Below, one piece after another: positions 16,500-28,400 of a stretch of DNA of 64,000 nt. Where the stretch lies: NCBI RefSeq assembly GCF_035083965.1, contig NC_089726.1, forward strand, positions 6,825,501 through 6,889,500, given 5' to 3'. The translations under genes were made by a program, and so were the position numbers. The DNA is from Branchiostoma lanceolatum. Lineage: Eukaryota; Chordata; Leptocardii; Amphioxiformes; Branchiostomatidae. Position 1 is the first letter of the stretch. Each line of letters starts with the position of its first letter. Below the pieces are notes generated by a model, which did no database searches, had not been told where the DNA came from, and saw nothing but the letters and a program-made list of their open reading frames with translations.

Positions 16500-17765
16500 G
16501 TTATATTTGAGATGTAGGTACTAATAGGACAGGTGAATACACCTGACAATAAATTATGCTAATGAGGACCTAATTTGCATAATCTATGCATAAACTTGTA
16601 TTTCCCTTACCGTAAAAGCTGCGGATGTCATCTTTGAGATGTAGGTACCTTAAGGTAAGGTGAATACACCTGGTCATAAATTATGCTAATGAGGACCTCA
16701 TTTGCATAATTAATGCAGAACTTGTATTTCCCTTACCGTGAAAGCTACCGATGTCATATTTGAGATGTAGGTACTTTTAGGAAAGGTGAACACACCTGGC
16801 CATTGATTATGCTAATGAGGACCTCATTTGCATAATTTATGCAGAAACTTGTATTTCCCTTACCTTAAAAGCTGCAGATGTTATATTTGAGATGTAGGTA
16901 CTTTTTGGAAAGGCGAATACACCTGGTCATAAATTATGCTAATGAGGGCCTCATTTGCATAATTTATGCATAAACTTTAATTTTCCTTCCCGTAAAAGCT
17001 ACGGATGTCATATTTGAGTTGTAGGTACCTTTAGGAAAGGTGAATACATCTGGCCATAAATTATGCTAATGTTGACCTTATTTGCATAATTTAGGCATAA
17101 ACTTGTATTTTCCTTGAATTTTCCTTACCGTAAAAGCTACGGATGTCATATTTGAGTTGTAGGTGGCTTTAGGGAAGGTGAATACACCTGAGCATAAATT
17201 ATGCTAATGTGGATCTCATTTGCATAATATTACGACATAAACTTGTATTTCCCTTACCGTGAAAGCTACGGATGTCATATTTGAGATGTAGGTACCATTA
17301 GGAAAGGTCAGAAAATCTGCCCATAAATTATGCTAATGAGGGCCTCGTTTGCATAATTTATGCATACCCCTTACCGTAAATGCTACGGATGTCATATTTC
17401 AGATGTAGGTACCTTTAGGAAAGGTGAATACACCTGGCCATAGATTATGCTAATGTGGACTTCATTTGCATAATTTAGGCATAAAGTTGTATTTCCTTTA
17501 CCGTGAAAGCTACGAATGTCATATTTGAGATGTAGGTACCATTAGGAAAGGTCAGAAAACCTGGCCATAAATTATGATAATGAGGGCCTCGTTTGCATAA
17601 TTTATGCCCATGACTTGGTGCCCAGAGCAGGAGTTCGCTCTGACACACCTGATCATAAATTATGCTAATGAAGACCTTGTTTGCATAATTTATGCAGAAA
17701 CTTCATAATACCCTTACAGTCAATGCTAAGGATGTCATATTTGAGGTGTAGGTAATGGAAGGGGA
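16500..17765. repeat. Satellite array, about ten units of roughly 125 bp, with octamer motifs
   Basis: Units begin near 16549, 16675, 16800, 16925, 17055, 17190, 17322, 17440, 17567 and 17655. Each contains an imperfect palindrome, ATTATGCTAATGAGG then CTCATTTGCATAAT. Each therefore carries one canonical octamer ATTTGCAT and one inverted variant ATGCTAAT, and a second block gctacggatgtcatatttga. The array lies between the two copies of the propeller first exon, 1-2.3 kb upstream of the complete gene's ATG. Confidence 0.9.
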
Positions 17766-18650
17766 ATATCCTGCATTTTCCCGAAAATGTTGCCATTCTA
17801 GTTTTAGCTCAGATAGCGGGGAAATCCCTTACGCATCCACTCCAGGAGTCGCTGTGAAGTGCAGGTATGTGTGTAGCTGGAAAGCTATGGTTGAAAATTT
17901 GTACGTTTGTCTTAAAGTTTAAGTTGCGTTTTAATGCCTATTAAGTTGCTTTTGGTTGACAGTGGTTCAAAGAATGACACCTGTCAACTAGCCTTTTTTG
18001 TAGGCGACCAACGATCTACGTTTTAAGTCAATCGGATCTCTGAGGTGGGAGGGGCAGGTAAACAACCTGTATGTTAGTGGACAATAGAGACAATTTTCTT
18101 AAGTCAACTGTCATTAACAACTAGATACCGGCATGCACTGGCATTGTACCTCAGTTACAATGTGTTATTATCGATGACGAGTCGTTGTTACGATATCTAT
18201 CTAATGATTGTTTGCATGGTCAACGTTGCATCAGAATCCCGTGAAGGGAATAAGATTTCTCTTCAGATACAACTATTTGTAAACTATTTCGGGATATCAA
18301 CCTTATATATCGTAAGGTGACCTAATACAAATACCTTCCAGTGACGTGCTTATTCGGGCATTGATATTGCCAATATAACTCTTACATGACTTGTCAACAC
18401 CTGTCGATCACAAATGACTGCATCCATTTACCTCACCGTTGAGACTTTTACCACAGGACTCTGTGTGGAGTGTTCAAAAATGGATTATCGTACTCATCAA
18501 CTCTCATCACATCTCAAAAATACCTGATACAACTGATTCGGGGGTATCAGATCAATCTATGCCCCTGTCAAGTCTTTATTTACTTTCCATGCTTACTAAC
18601 CTTTTATGAAAAAAAGACCATAATGTTAACAATCCTTATAAGATCAGTAC

Positions 18651-19123
18651 CTTGCGTAAGTGCCATCAAAAGAGACGCAGACGACGTCGGTCCACTGTCC
18701 ACGGCGCGGCCAGATACAAGCCCTCCTGTTGATTACGACCATTCCGGACGCCTCGACTACCGGGACCGTGACTGTGATCATGTAGGGCACGGTGGCGCCC
18801 AGGGTGATGAAACTGACGTAGGAGTTGTGCGCGACAGCCGCAAGACTCCCGCCAGGATCCACTGCTAGCATCTGTCCGGGAAGGGGAAGGTAGAACCGTA
18901 GGGATACTATAGGCCATCCCGAGGGGGACAAGTCTATCCGCTGAAACACCTGGGGGCTGCTGGCCAGGGCTAGGAAGTTGTTCTTAGCGGGGTTGAAGAT
19001 TATCTGAGTAAATTCCACCCATTCACTGAATTCTAGCAGCCATGCCCTAGAAGAGACGGTCGTGGCGGTAGGTAGGGTTGCTGAGCAGGCCAAAAGGAGG
19101 AGAAGATATGTGAAACGCTTCAT
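18651..19123 (-). CDS. Duplicate first exon of the propeller gene (partial paralogue or alternative first exon)
   Basis: It encodes 157 codons plus two bases from MKRFTYLLLLLACSAT. It is clearly homologous to exon 1 of the gene at 12.4-15.4 kb (shared LPLPGQMLAV, AVAHNSYVSFI, LGATVPYM, FNPAKNN). The reading frame is intact and it ends at the same phase-2 donor (GCAAG|gtactg). Homology extends into the 5' flank (ttgatcatatgctgggct). I find no copies of exons 2-4 between 15.5 and 18.65 kb. Either it is a truncated duplicate, or it splices to the downstream exons of the complete gene as an alternative first exon; the phases allow this. Confidence 0.7.
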
Positions 19124-20479
19124 AGTAGCTTGCTCCGACACGTTCAGGCATGTAACTATCACCTGTTGATCATATGCTGGGCTACAAAGTTCAAAGGTGT
19201 GTTTTCCCCGATCGATGAGGACAGCAGGTACACCATAATCCTGATATAGGGGCGCCAAATGATTCAATAATTGTCAATCGTCATCATCATAAGTCGACGT
19301 GCACCGCCCCTTTTCAATAATTGTCAATACCAGGTACTAATAATGCAACGACATCTGTCACTTGACACACTGGACCAAATATGGGCATGCCCCCAGGGGC
19401 CCTACAGCTAGTGGTCAAAACACAAAGGGATAGCTAGAGCATGTATACAATTTGTTTTTGAAATGCGGATAGCTTAAGTAATACTTGATATAATGAAATG
19501 GTAATAATGCAAATCAGAATCTAATTCTAATAATTAATGGAGAAGTCCTTGAAACCCACTTCATTCAAGGAAACTAGTACTTTATTTTTTAATTAAACGC
19601 ATGCAGTTGCTTGAAATCAAACAGATATTAAAAATCATCACAGATTTTTGTTTGTTTTCATGTTGGAGGTGCTTGTTTAAAATTATTGTTGGCTGGGATA
19701 GTTGTACTTTCATTATTATCTCATACATGGACTTCATTGTTCTGACTATGATCTAAACAAATAGATTATCTTTAAAACTAAAGATAAAAGTATCTGTACA
19801 AATTTGACATGTACTCATTGGTAAGACACTATACCGTTCACAGAAGTAGCATGAATCTAATGGCTTTGGTGATTAGATGTAAATGTAATTAATGAATGGA
19901 AGGATGTTGTGATCAGCACCAAGGTCAGTGACATTACCTTATGAAGTTCGGTCATTCAGAAGGAGTTGATAGCCTGGAACACAGATAAATACGCCGCCTG
20001 TCGCTGATGTCCCGGCACTGCACCTGACCGTATGGATCGTCTTCACAAACCACAGCCTGCAATCTCCGCAACAAGGGATCTGAGAGAAGATCTCTGCCTT
20101 TTCAGTGCCAAGCTTACCGACGTTTTTGTCAATGCACTCTTCATCAACTTTTTTCCGCACAGCATTGTGAGCTATAGAAACAGATTAATCGAATACCTCC
20201 GTGAAATATCGACAGTTTTTGGTGAATTTCTCAATACCACCACCCTAGTCTTCTCATGTGGTATAACAGTTGATGCTCAACCAGTCCTAAGCCTAATGTC
20301 TCGTTCCTGTATTACCCCAAGAGTCCATACCCCAAAAAATTAACGGCTGCATGAACATGTGTTTATATCGGTGTAAAATTCCCTTTTAGCTAGCGCAACT
20401 GATCTCAAGCGTCAAACTGATGAAAGCTTGTTTGTTACTGAATAAATTAGCAGGTAAAGTTCGGCAGCCACGCGCGAGG

Positions 20480-20840
20480 TCGGACCGCATTTCGAGTGAT
20501 GTGGTCGAGCGCTTACAGCTGGAAAGTGCCTTTTTTGGTGTATATTTGTGTGTTTGTATGTAGGCAAAAAAGTGACGGAAACGTTGATGGATCGTCATGA
20601 TTTTTGGTAGGTGAGTAGCGGTTGTGGGAACGAGTGTGGTAACAAGTTCGAAAATGATTCATCTGGCGCTTTCTTATAGTACTCCAGCGGGCTTTGTATG
20701 TGTGTGAGTTTGTATGTATGTGGACAGCACAACTCGAGGAGCTGTTGACATTTATGGCATGTAGATAGTTTGGGTGATGCCTCAGATAATTGAATACTTA
20801 TTATGCAAATCAGGAGAATATACCTAGTATATTGTGCATG
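20480..20840 (+). repeat. Copy of the approximately 150-bp-unit dispersed repeat
   Basis: It shares gtatgtaggcaaaaaagtga, gatttttggtaggtgagtag and agcgggctttgtatg with the elements at 6.4 and 22.9 kb, in the opposite orientation to the 6.4-kb copy. Confidence 0.6.
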
Positions 20841-21732
20841 ATTGCACCGTCAAAAAGTACTTAAGTCTACTTCTTGCTTTTAACCTTTTCGATAACTAGT
20901 AAGGAAAATATGCCGCTATTCAGGCTATTTATCTTGTAGTGGTATAGCTGCATGTGACATGATTGTTCCCGAGGCTAAAGGAGTGGAATCAATGCTGACG
21001 TGTAACGTTATGTTTCTTCTGCAACTGCGCAAAGGATGATGCAATGAGGGGATTCCCCTTACTCGTCACACGGGTGCAGGTGTTTACGTGGAGGCATGTG
21101 AATGTCCAGAAAGCTGAGGGCCGAGATTGTACGTCTAAATTTCCTTCAAGATTACGGTCAAGGTATGTGTTTATTATTGTAGCTGATGGCTCAAAGACTA
21201 CGATATCCGACAACGGCACTTATGTTGAATCATACCCAAAGGCAGTAGCCACTAAGCAAATGTGATGCGGAAAGGGGGAGGGGCCGATGTATGGAAAACC
21301 CCACAGCTGTCTGACCAGAAATCAGGTTCGTTTTCAAACTTTGAATCACAAAATTGCACCATGACCACGCTCAGGCATTGATTATAAACTCCTGCATGTT
21401 CGACTGCCTAGCGATTATGATAAACACATCAGTAACTGGTATATCTCGTTTTTCGAGCCTTTTGAGACAGAAGTGTCAAGCCTCCGATGTTTTACTTGGC
21501 AGAACGTTTTGTAGCTTGATCATGAAAACTTTCAATATTTTTCAAAGGCAAAGGCTAGGTTTAGTCTATTTAGAAAGCAAGGCGTGATGTATACTGTTCA
21601 GATTCACCATTGTCTGATATTGATCTCATACAAAACCTTGTACCTGACCATGGTTTGTACACGTGGAGGTCAAATGACGTAGTCCTATATCTTTAAATGT
21701 ACTGATTTGTCCGGGTTCGATATCCATATCAC

Positions 21733-21952
21733 TAGCCTCTACCAGACTCCAGAGGCGGCTGGAAAGAGTAGAAATTGGCCAAATAGACAGAAAAACATGA
21801 AAGAGGAGTAAGTTTGCTATAGGGGTACAGTTTGCCGATCTGAATGGCATATTGGACCCTCTCTCCGTAGCCGACTCCCTTTGCATACTATTCACTCTAT
21901 TTGGCCAATTTCTACTATTTTTCCAGCCATCCGCGGAGCCTGGTAGAGGCTA
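21733..21952. mobile_element. Foldback element with 9-bp TSD (TAGCCTCTACCAG ends)
   Basis: Inverted repeats of about 55 bp start TAGCCTCTACCAG and end CTGGTAGAGGCTA. They are flanked by the identical 9-bp sequence ccatatcac (21724-21732 and 21953-21961). The interior has no ORF. Related sequence in the opposite orientation occurs in the element at 34967-35153. Confidence 0.88.
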
Positions 21953-22170
21953 CCATATCACGACACGAGAACAGAACAGCAAATAAGTAAACTTTGCAAT
22001 CAATCCTCAGGATCCATAGGCCAGGATTGTTCAAGTGTATGAATGAACAATGCACCTCAGTCATGGATTTTGGGACAAGTTGCACTCCTATAGCTATGTT
22101 CAACACACAACAATGGTCCTCTGCAGTTTGGCATGACGTACGTGTAATTTACGCAAAGCTGCATCACACC

Positions 22171-22347
22171 TAGCCTCCGATGCAGACTCCTCCCGGCTGT
22201 TTTCTTTTGCAAGTTACTGTTTTTATACTATTACATTTTTTTCTTCTTCTTGCTGGCCGGGAAGCAATAAGAAGAAAAAAAATGTAATAGTATAAAAACA
22301 GTAACTTGCAAAAGAAAACTGCCGGGAGGAGTCTGCATCGGAGGCTA
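22171..22347. mobile_element. Long near-perfect palindrome with 9-bp TSD
   Basis: Arms of about 80 bp begin TAGCCTCCGATGCAGACTCC and end with its complement, around a short centre. The palindrome is flanked by identical 9-bp duplications catcacacc (22162-22170 and 22348-22356). It has no coding capacity. The near-perfect arms imply recent insertion. Confidence 0.92.
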
Positions 22348-22829
22348 CATCACACCAAAGGACTGTTACCCCCAACATCTTTTAAGCACTGCTAAAATCT
22401 AGCAAACCTCACAAATGCTCTTCCTTTCAAATAAGCAAAGGAACTCAGGAGGCTAGACACTCAGCCCGGCAGAACTCGATATCTGGTAAATGAGCGTGAA
22501 GTGGTCGTTTGTAGGCCAAGGCTGGATGATCTCATGGAAAAGGAATTCGTCAGAAAACACAGCTGGTCCATTATGAACACAAAGAAATTCCCAAATTGTG
22601 GTCGTTAAGCTCCGTCAAGGTACTTTACACCTATTTCCACACTCGACTCAGGTGCTTTGGCTAGGGACGCTCCGAAGGACGGGACGTACTGCGGGAGGTC
22701 CCGTGTTTTCTATCGAACCCCTTCATCCCGGAGTGAGGTCTAAACGTTACGCACTTTGTACCTACTTTACAGAACTGGAGCGTCACGCCAAAACGCCAAA
22801 GGGCTACTTGCAAACTGGTTTATTACCTT

Positions 22830-23730
22830 CGCCGAGAAGGTTATATTATTGGTTACACCAGCTGCGGAGTGGGTCTGTATGTATGTCAAGAGCATAACTC
22901 GAGAAACTTTTGATGGTTCTTCGTGATTTTTGGTAGGTTAGTAGTGGTTGTGAGAACAAAGGTCAACTTCGAAAATGGTTCACCTGGCTTTTTCCTACAG
23001 TGCTGCAGTAGACTTTGTATGTTTGTGTGTTTGTATGTAGACAACATACCTCAAGGAACTGTTGATGGATTTTCATGACTTTTGGTGGGTACGTAGTGAT
23101 TGTGAAAACGGAGGTCAAGTTCAAAAAATGGGTCACCTGGCATTTTCCTACGGTACTGCAGCGGGCTGTGTATGTATGCGTTGTTGTTTGTAGACAGGAT
23201 AACTCGAGGAGATGTTGATGGTTGTGCATGATATTAAGTAGATGGGTAGGTTTCTTGAAGGGAAAGATCTAGTTCGATGATGGGCCTCCTAGCGGGTACC
23301 TTAGGTACTGCAGCGTAGCTTCAAAGCTTGAGGTCAAATTTTCTGCAAGTGCTACGGTCATGATTTTTGTGTGGTAGATAGTTCATACCAAAGGAAGTAA
23401 GTTGTGTACGTCTGGCCCCCCCTAGCGGCTTGTTTGGAACTGCAGTGGGTGTTTTTAATTTATTTGTTTCACCTTCGGACATGAATAGCTAGAAATGGGG
23501 TCGACGGATCGTCTTGATTGATGGTATGTAGATAGCTTGATTGATGCTTTACATAATCGAATACTGGTTTTGCAAATCAGGAGCTAATTTGCATGATTAG
23601 CAAGGAAAGTTTACAAATCCGCTGCATTTCATATTAGGACTCTCAAACATGTGACATATGTAGTTGAAAAAGAGAGAGGTATCGATAGATATCAATAATG
23701 CAAATAGCTACCTAATTTGCATGATTAATC
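22830..23730 (+). repeat. Dispersed repeat array, three or more units of about 150 bp plus AT-rich tail
   Basis: Units share ctttgtatgtttgtgtgttt, tttttggtaggttagtagtg, aggtcaacttcgaaaatgg and a terminal ccttcgccgagaagg hairpin. The tail (23560-23730) holds inverted octamers (atgcaaat ... atttgcat) twice. The apparent minus-strand ORF 22963-23229 is repeat sequence. Confidence 0.65.
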
Positions 23731-24289
23731 AATTAATTAGAAAATACCAAAATACCATAATGGTAAATGATTGGAATTTCATTCTCGTGGCATTAGGAAG
23801 CTAAGTAAAGGTGAACTTTATCAGACATAAATCCTGCATGACAGGGCTCATTAACATAACTTATAAGGAAAATTCTACAATTGGCTTCTTACTGTACGAC
23901 CTGATTTCGGGGACACTATATCCCAGCTGGGGTTGGGGATGCAGGTCATGTAAACCCACAAAAGTAGGTCATGTAAATATCTATCAATACACTAGACATA
24001 TACATGTATACTAGTCCTGTACCACCAAATGATTTTAAAGTCTTGGATAAAGGTACTATCCATAATAAGCCTTGATTATTTGGTGAAGGTAATGAGTCGT
24101 GGAACTCTAGTTTATTATCATTATACATCATACATACACAACAAAATACACTTTTGTAGCCCAAGGGCTAGATTGCATGTTACTGTACAACAAGGATCAC
24201 AAGGAGGATTACACAATATGGCAGTGTATTCATGAATCGGGACGTTCTACATCTAAACTGGCTGAACTTGTGTGCGTTTCTCAGTTTTC

Positions 24290-25230
24290 TGTCATGTGTC
24301 CAAGTCAGCGACGGAGACCCAACTAGTGGTCACGCGAACTTTCGATAGGTCTGTTCTCTTACAGAAAGGGGTGTCAAGCCACAAGTCTGAAGGGCAGCAC
24401 TGTAGGAAGTACATTGGCCTTGGATGCTTCTACAAGCTCTGGCTTGCACTTGCTCAAGTTTACGGGTCTGTTGCGTTGTAAGGCCTGGGTGCCAGACCTG
24501 ACAGGCATATTCAAGAGTCGGCCTCACAAACCCGACATACACAAGTCATTTACGTCAAGACCATGTTTATTTAGACACCTAAGCATATATACAATCTACC
24601 GTTTGATTGGGAGATAACCATTGTGACATGGGCAGTCCACTTCAAGTTATCTTGAAGTATCACCCCTAGAACTTTAGCAACATGTACCAACCTCAAGTTC
24701 AGATGTGTCAACTAACAGTCTCGGTATTGGTGGAGGGTTACGCAGGAAACAGATGACCATCACCTTACATTTGGTAGGGTTCAGTAACTACGTGCAACTG
24801 AAGTTCTGTTGCATGTAGTTCTAACAAGTCAGTCCATCTAACATGTCAGTCCATCTAGCAAGGTTCTTTTGAAGGTTGTGTCGCAAGTCAGGCCTCTGCA
24901 AGAGACATGTAGTCCACGTATTTCCTCCGATGACGTATCTTCTAGGGTATCTTCTGCCCTTTAGTGAGCCAAACTGCCTGTTGTCAGTGGTGGGTAGGAA
25001 TCTAGGATGTCCTTTAGGCACCATTTGGCGACCGAAACGCTTCACCGATCTTAGCAAAGATGGAAACTTGTTAGCGAAATCGGGCGACTTGTCGAGGCGC
25101 AGCGGCTTCTCCTTAGAACAGGAACAACTGTTTATGCGGAACAGACGATTGTCGAAGTTGGTACAAAGTCTTGTTGCCATCAACTCATAAACATCACAAA
25201 GTATAGCGTGCAGTGTCGTATCTATCAGGA
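24290..25230 (-). pseudogene. Decayed non-LTR retrotransposon (CR1/jockey-like reverse transcriptase)
   Basis: On the minus strand, 24330-24542 reads FVRPTLEYACQVWHPGLT and then KLEQVQARACRSI, which is typical of the C-terminal end of LINE reverse transcriptases. Upstream, in shifted frames, NPTKCKVMVI and AKVLGVILQDNLKW, and further up DNRQFGSLKG, belong to the same ORF2. Several frameshifts break it, so it is a dead fragment. The 141-codon ORF 24821-25246 overlaps part of it. Confidence 0.8.
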
Positions 25231-26323
25231 GATGGTGAGCATGCATACGTGGGTCCCCGCCTGGTTAGAATGCGCATATTAGCGCTGCTTGGAGAACAAG
25301 TGATTGTCATTCTAGAGTGTCAGGAACAGACAGCGATAGATTGCACAACACACAGCAACCCATGTGACTCGATGGACAGCAAGTTTAGCAACCGCCTGGA
25401 CAGGCCAGCCCAATAAGATTTTCTGTTTTATGGCAATACAACGATCAGTTACATCTGTATGTTGTCAAGGACATTAAATAGGGGCTAGGACGTAGGATTG
25501 GCCGGGAATTTTGACGTATAAAAACGCTAAAAATCGCGACCATTCCCAGCCCACGACCGAAACCTCTAGATCTGCAGAAGAGAAACTTGATCCCACCACT
25601 TCCTGTTCTTCATTGTTATGTTGTTTTTCAAAGGCGCCTATGGTATACACACATCGAAACTTTTGTGTAATTTGGAGAATCATTCAGATGGCATTACACA
25701 TTTAAGATTACCATGATTTCGACAATACTATGATATCTAGGATAGAGGATTCCTGTTTGGATTCATATTTGCATGTAGGGCTGCTGCACCTTAACGCAGT
25801 TGTCGTTTCTGTCGTGTCGTCAAATTTTTGTTAACTGAGTCAGCGAGCACAAGTTTAAACACGTCTCTTTGTGATCCTTTTCCTAGGGGTTAAGTCACGC
25901 GACCCGATACTTCAAGGCTGCTGTAAGGTCTTGTGAGACATCCATGTTGCCTATGTTCCTGTAAGAACCGCCCTGTGCTATCAGCTGTCATAGGACACAT
26001 CAGTTGTATTCCTGCAGCTGTCAGAATTTCAAGAGCATCTTCATCACGTGTCATCGTTAGCTGTAAGTACAGTACATAGAGGTCTATTGGTTTACTATTT
26101 ATTCCTACATCTCTTGATGTAATCGATGGTCTTGCGATAACTCTGACTCTGGGTAGTTCCGGTCGGGGGGTCACTAGTACTGGGCACTGTATAACAGAGA
26201 CTGCAATGTTCTTTCAATGATAATTCCCATAGTTTGAATTTTGAATATGGAATGGATTAGACGATTAGTATTATCTGTCGTGACAGAGATAATAGATTTC
26301 CATGAAATATTCTACCTTAATCT

Positions 26324-26427
26324 TAGCCGCGGCGACTGTCCGAGGGCTTCTCTTGCTTGCAGTCTTCTACATTAGCCATATCTTAGGGCTAATGTATAAG
26401 ACTGCCCTTCAATAGTCGCCGCGGCTA
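26324..26427. mobile_element. Foldback MITE related to the NAA10 intron 1 element
   Basis: Ends TAGCCGCGGCGACTGT and AGTCGCCGCGGCTA with about 40-bp arms. The flanks ccttaatct (26315-26323) and cctaaatgt (26428-26436) match at 7 of 9 positions, consistent with an old 9-bp target duplication. Confidence 0.78.
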
Positions 26428-27945
26428 CCTAAATGTCAAAGTCTGGTTAATCCCATGGTCGCAACGTTATAATGCATACACTGTGCCATTACTTCATCCA
26501 CAGGCAAATGTAGCAGTCGGGCTGAAAACAGTGCGACTGTTTACATCTGCTTAGAGATTAACCATTACCGTGATCGCCGCAGGTCTTGCAGCATTGTTCT
26601 GGGTATGAAACCCTCGGGCTGTCCCCCGGGCAGGACGGACGACATTTTGCAGTAAAGCAACCAGCGAGTGAACACCCCCTCACTCAGACCTCCGACTCAA
26701 GGCCCTGTTACACGCTGAAGATTCCCTTACCACTTCCCAGCAGCACTGCCGTATTGACCTGTTTACGTCCGCTTTTCGTTCACGCGATGACGAAATGGTT
26801 TCTAGTTTCTACCATGTCTACTTGTAATTCCGATGCACATAGGGTATAGTAGACAGTGGGTGATCAATGTCTTCCCCAAGCACATACATTACGTGTCAAA
26901 CGAAACCGACATAACACTTTTTCTGAACGATCAATCTGATTGATGGACAGGGATCTAATTTTCTTCACCTGTCACGGGACCCCCGAACAATAAATAGTGT
27001 GATCCTCACATGCTCATTAACACAACAATCTTCCTCTTCCGCTTATAGTTGCAATGTAGTCTTGCAAATGAAGTGGCTGCATGATGTTCGTGTTCAATTA
27101 ACGATTGAAGAATTGTTCTATAGGAAAAAATTTCGTCTGGTGACATTCGAGCTTTACTGAGAGGTGTACTCACTAGACGTAACGGACAACCTCGTGGACA
27201 ACACGCAGAAGAAACTGACCTGTTACGGTATGATATAGTGTTCTCCTTTTTTGCTTTCAAGATGCCACGATGTAGGTTAACCATAGCAGGCTCCACTTGG
27301 ACTAGTACTGACAGTATTCACACTTCACGGTCTCCAGTAAAGATCAGTTAAACATGCTGCTTTCTGTGTTGTGCTATCAATGTCTTCAACCGTAAAAACG
27401 GTTGGCATCTGATCAACTTCAATTTGAAAAAAAAAAATACTTCACAGTTCACACGTATAACCTAAGTAACTTAGCTATTCAAATGTAACAACAATGTCTC
27501 ACGTAAGGGCAAGTAGGTATGACAAAAGCAAGCATTAGGCCCATCACAGCTTATTTGTCATCAAGTAGGTTTTATTGCGTTTGGATGCGATACTAGTATT
27601 AGTGAGCAGCAGCGCCATGTACTGAAAGCCCAGTATATATACATTTAGTAGAAAATGTCCTCGGAGACCAAAGAAGAGTTCGACGATCCCATACCTCCGT
27701 GATATATTTAGTTTCTCGTATGTCCTGTTTAATTGTAGTTCGTCAATTAGGCAAATGAGGTTTCAATTGATATCATATGTGTCAACTGATCACTTACTGA
27801 CACTCTACGGTAAATGTGGCATGCAAATAGGCGAACAAACAAAACAATACCTCTGGAATTTGCGATGAACATGCCCCGTGAGTATCTGTAAGCATCCGAG
27901 GCCATGAGCCACCGTGGATAACGCAAGAATATCTGTCCATGGCAC

Positions 27946-28400
27946 GTGAAAGAGACTTCTACTTCGATCAGGCCAAGGAAACAAAACTTCCCTCTATGTG
28001 AGAGACAGCTAAGAAAGTACGAATGTCACAATTTTCCCATCAGGCACAGTCTGAATCTATCCCTGAAACTGCCGCTAGCACGCCTTGAATGTGGAAAGCG
28101 CAAATTCTCATATAGAGGTGCTATCATGTGGAACCGCCTGCCACAATCTACGACAAGGAACGGATTGGATTATGATTTGTACTATGATTTGTATTATGAT
28201 TGTTATCGTTTATTCACTAATGTTATCATTAATGTCATTGTTTTCATTATTATCATTTTTGTATGTTAATTTTCTGTTTGTATTATCACTGTACGTACAC
28301 TATTCTATGTAAGGCAGGGCCCTTCTGTAAAGCAGTGTTAATCACTGAGCAGGGCTACCCTGCCGGGTAAACATGACAGAAAAAAATGATAATAATAGAC
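27946..28400 (+). pseudogene. LINE 3' fragment (reverse-transcriptase C-terminus and tail)
   Basis: The frame beginning 27946 contains LPLARLECGKRKFSYRGAI followed by MWNRLPQS. This is the common C-terminal ending of non-LTR reverse transcriptases. It is followed by a short AT-rich stretch and a 3' UTR-like tail, gcagggctaccctgccgggt. The 5' part is missing. Confidence 0.7.

Larger units (their letters stand above)
19300..24250. other. Gene-poor interval with repeats and foldback elements
   Basis: Apart from the repeats listed separately I find no supported gene. A minus-strand stretch at about 19950-20090 can be read as a short exon-like segment, but I cannot assign it. Confidence 0.45.

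Noticed and set aside
19939..20160. Cys-containing minus-strand ORF, possible third propeller-related exon
   Set aside because: No similarity to the propeller exons and no consistent frame with flanking splice sites.
22963..23229. 88-codon minus-strand ORF
   Set aside because: It is made of the approximately 150-bp repeat units found at 6.4 and 20.5 kb.
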